Shown here piece by piece: positions 41,869-51,063 of a stretch of 64,000 nt of DNA. Location of the stretch: positions 1,099,501 through 1,163,500 of the forward strand of contig NZ_CP084752.1 of assembly GCF_020535545.1 (NCBI RefSeq), read 5' to 3'. The position numbers were made by a program, and so were the translations under genes. The stretch comes from Roseateles sp. XES5 (GTDB taxonomy: Bacteria; Pseudomonadota; Alphaproteobacteria; Rhizobiales; Rhizobiaceae). The notes below the pieces were generated by a model that was not told the origin of the DNA, did no database searches, and saw only the letters and a list, made by a program, of their open reading frames with translations. Each line of letters starts with the position of its first letter. The first letter of the stretch is position 1.

Positions 41869-41919
41869 GGGGACATACCGGACTGAATACTTACCGGTTA
41901 CGGCGGTTCGGCATCATGC
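41869..41919 (-). promoter_or_regulatory. Shared flagellin promoter/leader block, copy 1
   Basis: Plus-strand order: GGGGACATACCGG (41869-41881), ACCGGTTACG (41893-41902), GCATCATGC (41911-41919). The ACCGG box is 55 bp from the ATG. On the minus strand this reads GCATGATGC, 8 bases, CGTAACCGGT; GCCGTAA recalls the flagellar sigma-28 -10 element. A leader ATG at 41876 opens an out-of-frame ORF running into the flagellin gene. Confidence 0.65.
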
Positions 41920-42083
41920 CAACTCGGTTTCTCCAGTGTTCTGAAGGACACCAAACCCGTCGTGTGGAGCTCAAAGTCGCAGCCAATCCTTGCCAACTTC
42001 TTAAATTGGACGGGTGCTTTCGACCCACCGGAAAACAGGGTTAACCGGCGGTAAGACGGGATGGTTAAGGGGGTGTGAAGGCT

Positions 42084-42830
42084 CTAGCTAAAGGACCTGA
42101 CGAGGCTGCCGACGAGCAGATTCCAGCCGTCCACCAGCACGAAGAGCAGCAGCTTGAGCGGCAGCGAGATCACCAGGGGCGAGAGCATCATCATGCCCAT
42201 GGCCATGGTGATGGTGGCGACGATCATGTCGATGACCAGGAAGGGCAGCACGACGAGGAAGCCGATCTCGAAACCGCGGCGGATTTCCGAAATCATGAAG
42301 GCCGGGATGACGACGCGCAGGTCCGCGACATTGTTCTCGACGACCTTCTGGCCGCGCTCCTCGGCCAGCGAGATGAAGAGCTCGATGTCCTTGTCGCGGG
42401 TATTGGCCACCATGAACTCGCGGAAGGGTTCGGCGATGCGCTTGGCCGCTTCCGTCTCGTCGATCTGGTTGGCGATCAGCGGTTCGACGCCGTTCTGCCA
42501 GGCACGGTCGAAGGTCGGCGCCATGACGTAGAAGGTCATGAAGAGGGCGAGCGAGACGAGGATCATGTTCGAGGGCGTGGTGGCAAGGCCCATGCCCGAA
42601 CGCAGGATCGAGAAGGCGATGACGAAGCGCGGGAAGCTCGTCACCATGATCAGGATGCCGGGCGCGACCGACAGGATCGTCAGGAGCCCGAAGGAACGGA
42701 TGATCCAGGAAGCGACGGAGCCTTCGACGGGCGCGTTGAGGAGATCGCCCGGCAGCTGCAACTGCTGCTGGGCGTAGGCCACGCCGGTCATCGCCATCAT
42801 GGCGAGGAAGGTCAGAAGGGCTCGAATCAT
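42084..42830 (-). CDS. fliP: Flagellar export gate protein FliP
   Basis: 248 residues. N-terminal signal-like helix (IRALLTFLAMMAMTGVAYA), then four membrane helices. Conserved parts: RFVIAFSILRSGMGL with NMILVSLALFMTFYVM, and the C-terminal MMMLSPLVISLPLKLLLFV. FliP makes the core of the export gate with FliQ and FliR. Its start overlaps the fliL stop by 4 bp. Confidence 0.96.
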   Translation of the reverse strand: MIRALLTFLAMMAMTGVAYAQQQLQLPGDLLNAPVEGSVASWIIRSFGLLTILSVAPGILIMVTSFPRFVIAFSILRSGMGLATTPSNMILVSLALFMTFYVMAPTFDRAWQNGVEPLIANQIDETEAAKRIAEPFREFMVANTRDKDIELFISLAEERGQKVVENNVADLRVVIPAFMISEIRRGFEIGFLVVLPFLVIDMIVATITMAMGMMMLSPLVISLPLKLLLFVLVDGWNLLVGSLVRSFS

Positions 42831-43348
42831 TCGATCACGAAGGTGCGGAACATGACGTTGGTTACGCGCCCTTCGGACCGGAGGTCAACCCGCTCCTGCA
42901 GATCTTCCCTGAGATATTGGAAACCGCGCGGCCCCTGCACCTGCTGCAGCGAGACGGTGCGCATATAGGCCATGATGTCCTGATGGATTTCCTCGGCCAG
43001 CGCCACGTCGGGCGCGCCCTTGAACATCAGCGCCACTTCGAGGCGCACGCGATTGTCGGAGGGATAGGCAAGGTTGCTGGTAATCGGGTCGAGCAGCACG
43101 ACGCCGTTCGCCTCGGTGGAGATATGCGGGATTTCGCCCGCCTCCGCCTTTTCGCCGCCACCGTGGCCGCCCGCGGCAGGCTCCGCCTTCGCCACCTCTT
43201 CCGCCGGCTTTTCGGCCGGCGGCGGGGCGAGCATGTTGCCGACGAGCCAGCCGCCGCCGCCGGCCAGCAGCGTCAGGACGGCGATGATCGCGATGGTGAT
43301 GACCAGCGAGGGTTTCTTCTTCTCGGCGCCCTGTTCTTCGTCCGCCAT
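42827..43348 (-). CDS. fliL: Flagellar basal-body protein FliL
   Basis: 173 residues from ATG 43348 (MADEEQG). Short cytoplasmic head, one membrane helix (SLVITIAIIAVLTLLAGGG, about 15-34), Pro/Glu/Ala-rich linker and a periplasmic C-domain (about 75-173). FliL lies around the stator and supports motor output. Coupled to fliP by 4 bp and 32 bp after flgH. Confidence 0.92.
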   Translation of the reverse strand: MADEEQGAEKKKPSLVITIAIIAVLTLLAGGGGWLVGNMLAPPPAEKPAEEVAKAEPAAGGHGGGEKAEAGEIPHISTEANGVVLLDPITSNLAYPSDNRVRLEVALMFKGAPDVALAEEIHQDIMAYMRTVSLQQVQGPRGFQYLREDLQERVDLRSEGRVTNVMFRTFVIE

Positions 43349-43380
43349 GTTCGTCTTCCCGTATTGCGAGGATGGGGTCG

Positions 43381-44091
43381 TCAGATCGGCGAGAACAGGT
43401 CGACGGCCTGCTGGCCCCACGGCGGCTGCTGCACTTCGGTCAGGCGGCCGCGGCCACCGTAGGAGATGCGGGCCTCCGCGATGCGCTCGTAGGAGATCTG
43501 GTTGTTGGCGTCGACATCCTGCGGGCGCACGATGCCGGCGACGTTGAGGATGCGCAGCTCATGGTTCACGCGCACTTCCTGCGAGCCGGAAATCAGGAGA
43601 TTGCCGTTCTCGATGACGCCGGTGACGACCGCGGCGACGAGCAGGTTCAGCTTTTCGGACCGCTCCGTCGTGCCGTCGCCCTTCGTGCTGGTCGAGGAGC
43701 CGTAGTTGAGATCGGCCGACGTATCGACGCTGAAATTGTTGCCCGAGCCGCCGAAGCCGAGGTTCATGCCGCTCTTGTTGGTGCGGGACCGGTCGGTCTT
43801 GTTGTCGAAGCTCGCCTTGTCGTTGACGCGGATGTTCACGGTCATGATGTCGCCCACCTTGAAGGCGCGCGAATCCTTGAACAGCGCCGATTGCTGGTCG
43901 CTCCAGATCGAATAGCCGGAAACCGCCGTGCGCGGCTGCTTGGGATACATCGCCATCTGCGGCGTCTCGGCATAGTTGAGGCCGCTGCCGATGGGGCTCA
44001 TCGACGGCGCCCGGCCGATCTCGTTCACAGCCTGACTGGTGCAGCCCGACAAGGCCATCGCGACGGCAAGTGCGGAGGCGGTCTTTTTCAT
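43381..44091 (-). CDS. flgH: Flagellar L-ring protein FlgH
   Basis: 236 residues, outer-membrane lipoprotein: lipobox ALSGC with Cys17. Family parts: SALFKDSRAFKVGDIMTVNI, NLLVAAVVTGVIENGNLLI, and VRVNHELRILNVAGIVRPQD. It forms the ring around the distal rod in the outer membrane. Overlaps motE by 4 bp. Confidence 0.95.
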   Translation of the reverse strand: MKKTASALAVAMALSGCTSQAVNEIGRAPSMSPIGSGLNYAETPQMAMYPKQPRTAVSGYSIWSDQQSALFKDSRAFKVGDIMTVNIRVNDKASFDNKTDRSRTNKSGMNLGFGGSGNNFSVDTSADLNYGSSTSTKGDGTTERSEKLNLLVAAVVTGVIENGNLLISGSQEVRVNHELRILNVAGIVRPQDVDANNQISYERIAEARISYGGRGRLTEVQQPPWGQQAVDLFSPI

Positions 44092-44618
44092 GACGGGTCC
44101 TTCGAGGTGTTCGGATCGGTCGCCGAGGCGATGATGCGGGTGAGCATGGCGGCCTTGTCGGCCGGCATCTCGCCGAGGATCGTGCTCGACTGGCGCGGCG
44201 GCAGCTTCATGACGATGGCGGACGCGATCTCCGGATCGAGTTCGGCGAGCTGGCTGGCGGCGGCGTCGGGCTTCATCTTGCGGTAGATTTCCACGAGGCC
44301 CGCTTCGGCGGACTTCAGGAAATCGTTGCGGCGTTTCAGCCAGTCCTCGTATTCGGCCCGGCGTGTTTCCAGCACCTTGATGCGCTCATCGACATCCTTC
44401 TGCAGCGTTTCCAGTTCCTGCTTCTGCAGGAGGTAACGCTGGTCGCGGGCAGCGTCCGCGATGTTGGTGCAGAATTCGCGCACCTCGTCGGTGCTGGCCT
44501 TGGTCGTGGTGACGACGGGGCGCTCCTCGGCGAAGGCGCCGGGAATGGCCATCATCACGAAACCGGCGAGCGGCAGGGCGAGCTTGCGGGCGAATGTCGA
44601 AAGGGTCGTGTTCATCAT
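44088..44618 (-). CDS. motE: Motility protein MotE
   Basis: 176 residues with a signal peptide (FARKLALPLAGFVMMAIPGA, cleavage AFA-EE). A coiled coil (about 60-110) precedes a short MgtE-N-like domain (DPEIASAIVMKLPPRQSSTI). In S. meliloti MotE is the periplasmic chaperone that stabilises MotC. Here it is translated with flgI and flgH through 4-bp overlaps, the same place as in S. meliloti. Confidence 0.88.
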   Translation of the reverse strand: MMNTTLSTFARKLALPLAGFVMMAIPGAFAEERPVVTTTKASTDEVREFCTNIADAARDQRYLLQKQELETLQKDVDERIKVLETRRAEYEDWLKRRNDFLKSAEAGLVEIYRKMKPDAAASQLAELDPEIASAIVMKLPPRQSSTILGEMPADKAAMLTRIIASATDPNTSKDPS

Positions 44619-45730
44619 TGCAGCACCAGTTCTGCCTGAAGGGCGCCGGCCGTCTTGATGCTCTGCAGGATGGAGATGATGCCATCCGGCTTGACGCCGA
44701 TGCTGTTGAGGCCGGAGACGAGCGAGCGCAGGCTGGAGCCGTCGAGCACCGCGACATTGCCGCCATCCTGCTGCACGAGGATATCCGTGCGCGGCTGGAC
44801 GGCCGTCACGCCCTTGGAGAAGGGCTCAGGCTGGATCACTTCGGGCATTTCGTTGACCTGCACGGTGAGCGAGCCATAGCTGACGGCGACGGGCGAGATG
44901 CGCACGTCCTGGCCGATTACGATGGTGCCCGTGCGTTCGTTGATGACGACGCGCGCCGGCGCGTCCGTCTCGATGACGAGGTTTTCGATATCGGCCATCA
45001 GGCGCGCAAGGTCGGCCATCTTCGGCTTGGCGATATAGACCGACTGGGAATCGCGCGATTCGGCGATCGGCGAGCCGTACTGGGCGGCCGCGTAGCGGTT
45101 GATCGCGTCGGCCATGCCGACCGAGGTCGAGAAATCCGGATTGCGCAGCTGAAGGACGAGGTCGGACGAATCCTTGAAGCGCGAGGGCAGCTCGCGTTCG
45201 ATGATCGCACCGTTCGGCACGCGGCCGGCGGTCGTCACGCCCTGCTGGACGCTGGCCGCATCGCCATTGGCGCTGAGGCCGGTGACGACGATGGAGCCCT
45301 GCGCGACCGCATAGATCTGGCCGTCGGCGCCGGAAAGCGAGGTCATGACGAGCGTGCCGCCGCGCAGCGACGTCGCGTCGCCGAGCGAACCGACCGTCAC
45401 GTCGATGCGGCTGCCGGGGCTGGCGAAGGGCGGCAGATTGGCCGTGACGAGCACGGCGGCGATGTTCTTGGCGCGCGTCTGCGTGCCCACCATGGAGATG
45501 CCGAGGTTCTGCAGCATCGCGCGCATGGACTGTTCGGTGAAGGGCGAGGAGCGCATGCTGTCGCCCGTGCCCTGGAGGCCGACGACGAGGCCGTAGCCGA
45601 TCAGCTGGTTGTCGCGGCCGGCCTGCAGCGAGGCGACGTCCTTGATGCGGGCCGCCGGCAGCGCCGGGCCCGCCGCAAGCATGAGGCAGGCGAGAAAGGC
45701 TGCGACGCGGAAAAGGAAGGATTGCATCAT
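44615..45730 (-). CDS. flgI: Flagellar P-ring protein FlgI
   Basis: 371 residues with a signal peptide (SFLFRVAAFLACLMLAAGPA). Family parts: ARIKDVASLQAGRDNQLIGY and GLVVGLQGTGDS, then AKNIAAVLVTANLPPFASPG and GTIVIGQDVRISPVAVS. It forms the periplasmic bushing ring with FlgA as chaperone. 4-bp overlaps with flgA and motE. Confidence 0.96.
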   Translation of the reverse strand: MMQSFLFRVAAFLACLMLAAGPALPAARIKDVASLQAGRDNQLIGYGLVVGLQGTGDSMRSSPFTEQSMRAMLQNLGISMVGTQTRAKNIAAVLVTANLPPFASPGSRIDVTVGSLGDATSLRGGTLVMTSLSGADGQIYAVAQGSIVVTGLSANGDAASVQQGVTTAGRVPNGAIIERELPSRFKDSSDLVLQLRNPDFSTSVGMADAINRYAAAQYGSPIAESRDSQSVYIAKPKMADLARLMADIENLVIETDAPARVVINERTGTIVIGQDVRISPVAVSYGSLTVQVNEMPEVIQPEPFSKGVTAVQPRTDILVQQDGGNVAVLDGSSLRSLVSGLNSIGVKPDGIISILQSIKTAGALQAELVLQ

Positions 45731-46236
45731 TTCGCCACCACGTGGACGGTTCCGTCGCCCATGACCGTACCGGAGACGATCACGCCGGAATCCTTGTTGC
45801 GGACCTTGATGAGGTCGCCGACGGCCGCATCCTGCAGGGGCGTGCCCGACGCGCGCAGCACCATCGAACCGTTGTCGAAGACGAGCTGGACGGTGGTGCC
45901 GCGGGAAACGGCGAAAGGCGCGCGCAAGGCCGATGTCAGAATGACGCGGCCGGGCAGGAGCGTGCGCTTCGTCACCATGCCGTTGACGGCGGAGATGTCC
46001 TCGGCGAAACCATTGACGATGTTCGGGTTGGTGACCTCGACCACTTCGAGCTGGCCCGCGTCGATTTCCTCGCCGGGATAGATGATGCGCTTGGGCACGA
46101 CGGCGGTGCGCGCCTCGGCCAGGGCGGCGTCGGCCGAAAAGAGACCGATGAGCACGGCGGGCGCGGCAAGGGCCGCGCGCCGCAGGGCGGAAAAGGTCTT
46201 TTCTCTCCGAAGAGCTGCTATCAGGCGAAACATCAT
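45727..46236 (-). CDS. flgA: P-ring assembly chaperone FlgA
   Basis: 169 residues with a signal peptide (LAAPAVLIGLFSADAALAEA). The SAF-like domain follows: PKRIIYPGEEIDAGQLEVVE and RVILTSALRAPFAVSRGTTV, with the C-terminal VGDLIKVRNKDSGVIVSGTV. Shorter than enteric FlgA, as usual in alphaproteobacteria. Coupled to flgI. Confidence 0.93.
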   Translation of the reverse strand: MMFRLIAALRREKTFSALRRAALAAPAVLIGLFSADAALAEARTAVVPKRIIYPGEEIDAGQLEVVEVTNPNIVNGFAEDISAVNGMVTKRTLLPGRVILTSALRAPFAVSRGTTVQLVFDNGSMVLRASGTPLQDAAVGDLIKVRNKDSGVIVSGTVMGDGTVHVVAK

Positions 46237-46257
46237 GTTCCCCGCTTGTCCGGTTCG

Positions 46258-47040
46258 TTATCTCAGGTTCTTGCTGACCACCGCCGCCATTTCGTCCGCC
46301 GCCTGAATGATCTTGGAGTTCATTTCATAGGCGCGCTGGGCCGAGATCAGGTCGGTGATTTCCTTGACCGGATCGACGTTGGAGGCTTCGAGGTAGTTCT
46401 GCTGGATATAGGCGAAGCCCGCTTCGTCCGGTGCGCCGACATTGGCCGGGCCGGAGGCGGCGGTTTCGCGGTAGAGGTTTTCGCCGAGCGGCTCGAGGCC
46501 GGCCTCGTTGACGAAGTTCGCCAGGGTGATCTGGCCGAGATCCTGCTGCTGGCCGCCGACCGTTGCATAGACCTGGCCGGACTTGGTGACGGTGACTTCC
46601 GTCGCATCCTGCGGCACCGTGATGCCGGGCACCACCGTATAGCCGTCGAGCGTCACGAGCTGGCCCTGGGCGTTGGTGTTGAAGGCGCCGGCGCGGGTGT
46701 AGAGCGTGGAGCCGTCCGCCGCCTCGATCTGGAACCAGCCGCGGCCGATCAGCGCGAGGTCGAAGGAGTTGCCGGTGGACACGAGGCCGCCCTGGAGATG
46801 CAGGTTGCGCACCGCGGCGGTCTTGACGCCGAGGCCGATGATCGCGCCTTCCGGCACGACGGCCGCATTGGCGCGGTTCGGCACGCCCGCGGCGCGTTCG
46901 GTCTGGTAGAGCAGATCCGAGAACTCGGCGCGGGCGCGCTTGAAGCCGGTCGTGTTGATGTTCGCGATGTTGTTCGCGATGACTTCGAGGTTGGTCTGCT
47001 GCGCGTTCATGCCGGTGGCGGCAATGGCAAGGGCTTTCAT
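46258..47040 (-). CDS. flgG: Distal rod protein FlgG
   Basis: 260 residues, normal length. N-terminal [20 protein letters not shown] with [17 protein letters not shown], internal [20 protein letters not shown], and C-terminal [19 protein letters not shown]. Polymerises to the distal rod. Follows fliE by 9 bp. Confidence 0.96.
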   Translation of the reverse strand: MKALAIAATGMNAQQTNLEVIANNIANINTTGFKRARAEFSDLLYQTERAAGVPNRANAAVVPEGAIIGLGVKTAAVRNLHLQGGLVSTGNSFDLALIGRGWFQIEAADGSTLYTRAGAFNTNAQGQLVTLDGYTVVPGITVPQDATEVTVTKSGQVYATVGGQQQDLGQITLANFVNEAGLEPLGENLYRETAASGPANVGAPDEAGFAYIQQNYLEASNVDPVKEITDLISAQRAYEMNSKIIQAADEMAAVVSKNLR

Positions 47041-47049
47041 GTCCGGTCC

Positions 47050-47382
47050 TCAGATCTGCATTCTGGCTACTTCGAGATAGGCGGTGACGACCTTGTCGCG
47101 GATGGCGATGGCGGTCTGCAGCGTCTGCTCGGCATTCATGACGGCGTCGACCACTTCGCGGGTCGATGCCTTGCCCTGGATGGCCTCGAAGGACTTGGTT
47201 TCACCAAGCTTCAGCGTGTTGGCCATTTCACTTGCCATGTCGCCCATCACCTGGGCGAAGGACATCTGGGTGCCGGTTCCCTGCGCGGCGGCGGCGGAAA
47301 CGGTGTTGGCCGTCCCGGTCTCGACGCCCGACAGCGGGCCGTTGGAGAAAAGGCCGTTTACGCCCTTGATGCTCTCGATCAT
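47050..47382 (-). CDS. fliE: MS ring-rod junction protein FliE
   Basis: 110 residues. The C-terminal half is typical: [20 protein letters not shown] and [15 protein letters not shown]. FliE joins the MS ring (FliF) to the proximal rod. Overlaps flgC by 4 bp. Confidence 0.93.
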   Translation of the reverse strand: MIESIKGVNGLFSNGPLSGVETGTANTVSAAAAQGTGTQMSFAQVMGDMASEMANTLKLGETKSFEAIQGKASTREVVDAVMNAEQTLQTAIAIRDKVVTAYLEVARMQI

Positions 47383-47798
47383 TGCGATGCCCTCAGAAGG
47401 TCGATGGTGGCGCTGATCAGATCGCGCGACTGCTTGATGCTCTGCAGGTTGGCTTCATAGGAGCGGTTGGCTTCGCGCATGTCGGCCATTTCGACCAGCA
47501 CGTTGACGTTCGGCATCTTCACGAAGCCCTTCTCGTCGGCCGCCGGATTGCCCGGATCGTATTCGGTCGAGAATTCGCCCTCGTCGACACCGAGACGTTC
47601 GACCTCGACGAGCGACGCGTTGGTGGCGCGGTCGAGCTCGGCGGCAAAGGTCACCGTCTTGCGGCGGAAGGGGTCGGCGCCAGGGGTGTCGCCCGTGGAA
47701 CGGGCGTTGGCGAGGTTTTCCGAAACGATACGGATGCGGGTGGATTGCGCCTCAAGTCCCGAGGCCGCGACTTTCATTGAAGCTACGAGCGGATCCAT
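47379..47798 (-). CDS. flgC: Proximal rod protein FlgC
   Basis: 139 residues. [20 protein letters not shown] with [10 protein letters not shown] at the N-terminus, [10 protein letters not shown], and the C-terminal [18 protein letters not shown]. It follows flgB by 3 bp. Confidence 0.95.
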   Translation of the reverse strand: MDPLVASMKVAASGLEAQSTRIRIVSENLANARSTGDTPGADPFRRKTVTFAAELDRATNASLVEVERLGVDEGEFSTEYDPGNPAADEKGFVKMPNVNVLVEMADMREANRSYEANLQSIKQSRDLISATIDLLRASQ

Positions 47799-47801
47799 TT
47801 T

Positions 47802-48182
47802 TTACCTTCTGACTGTCATCAGCATCATGCGATGAAAGGCCTTGACGAGGCCGGCATTCATATCGAACTCACGCTTGACCTGGCCTTCCTTCATGAGTTC
47901 CTCGGCAAGGCCGACCGTGTTGCCGGACTCCTGCACGCCGATCTCTTCGGTGGGCTTGGTCTCGATGACGCGGCTTGCCATTTCGGTTTCGGTGAAGTGG
48001 CCGGGCTGCGTCGCCGCCATGCGGATGCCCGTGGTTTCGAGCACCGACTGGAAGGGGGTTACGTCCTTCGCCTTGAACCCGGGGGTGTTGGCGTTGGCGA
48101 TGTTGCCTGCAACCACACTCTGGCGGACTGAGAGCCATTCGGCCTGTTTCGATGCCAGTTCAAACAGTTGTATCGGTTGCAT
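47802..48182 (-). CDS. flgB: Proximal rod protein FlgB
   Basis: 126 residues from ATG 48182 (MQPIQLFELAS), preceded by GGAG at seven bases; ATG 48194 would add four residues but contains that site. Rod signature ASKQAEWLSVRQSVVAGNIA with NANTPGFKAKD. First gene of the flgB-flgC-fliE-flgG-flgA-flgI-motE-flgH-fliL-fliP series. Confidence 0.95.
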   Translation of the reverse strand: MQPIQLFELASKQAEWLSVRQSVVAGNIANANTPGFKAKDVTPFQSVLETTGIRMAATQPGHFTETEMASRVIETKPTEEIGVQESGNTVGLAEELMKEGQVKREFDMNAGLVKAFHRMMLMTVRR

Positions 48183-48320
48183 GACAAGCTCCATCCTTGT
48201 TCACGGCGAACCTATGGAACCAATCTTGCGTCAGACTTGCACCGGTGGCGGCCTATCGGCAAGTGCCTGAATTCCCGGGGAAATAAAGTGCTCGAGCCGG
48301 AATTCTCACGGCGAGCGGGC

Positions 48321-48377
48321 GGCCGGCGGCGCAGATGGCGGCCGGCCGAATCGGGGCGCGGAGAACCCGCGCGCCCC
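48321..48377 (-). terminator. Two GC-rich hairpins downstream of the 48379 gene
   Basis: GGGGCGCG (48353-48360) pairs with CGCGCCCC (48370-48377) directly after the stop; GGCCGGC (48321-48327) pairs with GCCGGCC (48341-48347). No T-run follows. They may separate the fliI series from the flgB series. Confidence 0.45.
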
Positions 48378-48378
48378 G

Positions 48379-48942
48379 TCAGTTGCGCTTGATGACCGTG
48401 CCGTTGGAGGTGACGATGACCCAGGCGCCGTCCCGCTGCTCCAGCGTCGCGAGGCGGCTGTTGTCCGGCAGGATCGAGCCGACGCGCACGATATACATGC
48501 CGCGGGCGTCCTCGATCAGCGCCCGGCCGTTCGCCACATGCATCAGGCGGAAGCCGGAATTGGCTGGCAGCGGCTGATCGAGGCCGGTATCGACGGGCGC
48601 GCCGAGCTTCTTTTCCGTACCGAGGCCGGAGGTCGTGGCCGTCGCCACCGGATCGACGCCTTCCAGCGCCGGCTCGTTGTCGTTGTCGACCATGGCGGCG
48701 GGCGAAACGCTCACCACCTCGCGCGGCGCCGTTTCCGGCAGGTCGCGCGTCGCGCCCTGCCAGAGCGTCGGCACCGAGAATTTTTCCGGGTTGAGGAAGA
48801 CATACCAGGGGAAGAACGCGGCGCCCGCCGCCAGCATCACGCCCGCGCCGACAAGCATCTTGTCGCCGAAACTGTAATGGCCCCGCTCCGACCGCTTCAA
48901 CGGCTGGATGGTTTCGTCTGCATCGAAATCCGTCACTCTCAT
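48379..48942 (-). CDS. Unknown inner-membrane protein next to fliI
   Basis: 187 residues. A short cytoplasmic head, one membrane helix (MLVGAGVMLAAGAAFFPWYV, about 29-48), a disordered acidic linker and a small beta-rich periplasmic domain (about 125-187: SGFRLMHVANGRALIEDARG, then IVRVGSILPDNS). I do not recognise a named family. Conserved in the same place between fliI and flgB in rhizobia. Start overlaps the fliI stop by 4 bp, so it is made with the export ATPase. Confidence 0.8.
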   Translation of the reverse strand: MRVTDFDADETIQPLKRSERGHYSFGDKMLVGAGVMLAAGAAFFPWYVFLNPEKFSVPTLWQGATRDLPETAPREVVSVSPAAMVDNDNEPALEGVDPVATATTSGLGTEKKLGAPVDTGLDQPLPANSGFRLMHVANGRALIEDARGMYIVRVGSILPDNSRLATLEQRDGAWVIVTSNGTVIKRN

Positions 48943-50333
48943 CCCCTTCGCATGGCCGGCGCGCCGCCCTGCGCGGCCGCATTCCTCAGCGCGACCGCAA
49001 GGTCGGAGAAGGCGTCCGCGGCTGGGTCTTCACCCGGCGTCTGTTTCAGAACCTCGTAGATGATCGGCACCTGCTTGATCGCCATGTCGAGGTCGGGATC
49101 GCCGCCCGGGCGATAGCCGCCGATGAGGCGCAGGTCGCGCGTTTCCTCGAAGCGGTGGATCAGCGACTTCAGCCGCGACACCAGCTTCTCCTGGTCCGGC
49201 GTCCAGGCCTTGCGGGCAAGGCGCGAGATCGAGGCGAGCGGGTTGATGGGCGGATAGCGCCCCTCTTCCGCAAGGCTGCGCTCCATCACGATATGGCCGT
49301 CGAGAATGCCGCGCGTGGAGTCGGCGATCGGGTCGTTGTGATTGTCGCCGTCGACGAGGATCGAGATGATGGCGGTGATCGTGCCCGCGCCTTCCGCGCC
49401 CGGGCCTGCCCGCTCGAGAAGCCGCGGCAGCTCGGTGAAGACGGAGGCGGGATAACCGCGGGCGATGGGCGGCTCGCCGGAGGCGGTCGCCACCTCGCGG
49501 ATCGCATGGGCAAAGCGCGTCACGCTGTCGATGATCAGGAGCACGTTGTCGCCCTGGTCGCGGTAGTGCTCGGCAATGGTCACGGCCGTCAGCGGCGCCA
49601 TCTTGCGCAGCATCGGGCTCTCGTCGCTGGTGGCGACGACGGCGACAGACTTGGCGAGGTTGTCGCCGAGCGTATCCTCGATGAATTCGCGCACTTCGCG
49701 GCCGCGCTCGCCGACAAGCGCGATCACCACCTTGTCGAAGGCATCGGCTCGCGCAAGCATCGACAGCAGCGTCGACTTGCCGACGCCCGAACCGGCGAAG
49801 ATGCCGAGGCGCTGGCCGAGGCAGAGCGGCGCGAAGATATCGATGGCGCGCACGCCCGTGCTGAAGCCGTCCTCGATGCGCCGGCGCGTCATCGAGGGCG
49901 GCGCGGTGTTGGAGATGGAGCGGCGCTCGTCGCCCTGTGTCAGCGGGCCGAGCCCGTCGATGGGCTCGCCGAGCGCGTTGATCGTGCGGCCGCACCAGGT
50001 TTCCGACGGCGCGATGCGGAAGGCGCCCTTGCGGATGACCGTGTCGTGGATGCCGATGGGCTCGCCCGGTTCGATGGGGCATACGACGACCGTGTCCTGT
50101 TCGACGCGGACGACCTCGCCGAGATGGATGCCGGTCGCGCTCTTGTGCGCGACGAACTCGCCGAGCCGCACATGCCGCGACAGGCCGCTGACCGTGTAGT
50201 TGCCGGCGGCGATGGTCTGGACGTGACCACCATGGACGACGGAGAATTCCGGCGAGGAGTAGCGCCGGACAAGCCCCGCAAGGGCATTCATCATGCGTCC
50301 GCCTTCGGGCGCGGGTCCTTCGCCGCTCATCAT
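48939..50333 (-). CDS. fliI: Flagellar export ATPase FliI
   Basis: 464 residues. Walker A GSGVGKST at about 180-187 (Lys186); Walker B in VLLIIDSVTRFAHA; the RGYPASVFTELPRLLERAG segment is typical of FliI/ATP-synthase-beta-like enzymes. N-terminal VVHGGHVQTIAAGNY domain. It drives loading and unfolding of export cargo. Lies 3 bp after flgF; the FliH- and FliJ-like genes are elsewhere in the window. Confidence 0.96.
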   Translation of the reverse strand: MMSGEGPAPEGGRMMNALAGLVRRYSSPEFSVVHGGHVQTIAAGNYTVSGLSRHVRLGEFVAHKSATGIHLGEVVRVEQDTVVVCPIEPGEPIGIHDTVIRKGAFRIAPSETWCGRTINALGEPIDGLGPLTQGDERRSISNTAPPSMTRRRIEDGFSTGVRAIDIFAPLCLGQRLGIFAGSGVGKSTLLSMLARADAFDKVVIALVGERGREVREFIEDTLGDNLAKSVAVVATSDESPMLRKMAPLTAVTIAEHYRDQGDNVLLIIDSVTRFAHAIREVATASGEPPIARGYPASVFTELPRLLERAGPGAEGAGTITAIISILVDGDNHNDPIADSTRGILDGHIVMERSLAEEGRYPPINPLASISRLARKAWTPDQEKLVSRLKSLIHRFEETRDLRLIGGYRPGGDPDLDMAIKQVPIIYEVLKQTPGEDPAADAFSDLAVALRNAAAQGGAPAMRRG

Positions 50334-50336
50334 CGC

Positions 50337-51062
50337 TTACCGGTTCCCGCCAAAGGTACGAAGGGCTTCCTTCATGGACTCCTCGCTGTCGCGGATGAGC
50401 GAAGCGATGTTCTCGAAGGCGCGCGTGACCTGGATGAGCTGCGTCATCTCGCCGATGGCGTTGACGTTGGATTCCTCGACATAGCCCTGCACCACGCCCG
50501 CATCGACGCGGTCGACGATGGGTTCGGGCTGGCGGGTCGGGATGATGCCGCTGTTGCCGGCGCGCACGAAGCCGGCCGAAAGGTCCGCCTCGAAAATGCC
50601 GAGCGCGGCGACGGGCCGGCCGTTCTGGTTGAGCTGACCGTCGGAGCTGAGCAGGATCGGGCCGGCATTCCCGTCGATCTGGATGGGGCCGCCGCCGGCG
50701 TCGAGCACCGGATAGCCGTTGAGCGTCACCAGTTCACCGGCATCCGTCAGCGTGAAGCGGCCGTCGCGGGTCAGCGTCGGGCCGGCGGGCGTCTCCACCT
50801 GGAACCAGGCGTCGCCCTTGATGGCGAAATCGAGCGTGCCACCGGTCTCGGTGATGCCGCCGCTGCGCGTCGAGATGAACTCGTCGCCCTGCGAAACGAA
50901 GGCGACATCGGCGTTCTTCTGATCGCTGACGACCTGGTTGAACTTCACTTCGGTGGCGCGGAAGCCGACCGTCGTCGAATTCGCGACGTTGTCGGCGAGC
51001 GTCGCCAGACGGCGGTCGAGCGCAAGCTGGGACGAAAGCGATACATAAAGCCCGGTCTGCAT
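50337..51062 (-). CDS. flgF: Proximal rod protein FlgF
   Basis: 241 residues. QTGLYVSLSSQLALDRRLA with NVANSTTVGFRATEVKF, internal IKGDAWFQVETPAGPTLTR, and C-terminal EMTQLIQVTRAFENIASLI. It precedes fliI and follows the DUF1217-like gene by 1 bp. Confidence 0.93.
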   Translation of the reverse strand: MQTGLYVSLSSQLALDRRLATLADNVANSTTVGFRATEVKFNQVVSDQKNADVAFVSQGDEFISTRSGGITETGGTLDFAIKGDAWFQVETPAGPTLTRDGRFTLTDAGELVTLNGYPVLDAGGGPIQIDGNAGPILLSSDGQLNQNGRPVAALGIFEADLSAGFVRAGNSGIIPTRQPEPIVDRVDAGVVQGYVEESNVNAIGEMTQLIQVTRAFENIASLIRDSEESMKEALRTFGGNR

Positions 51063-51063
51063 C

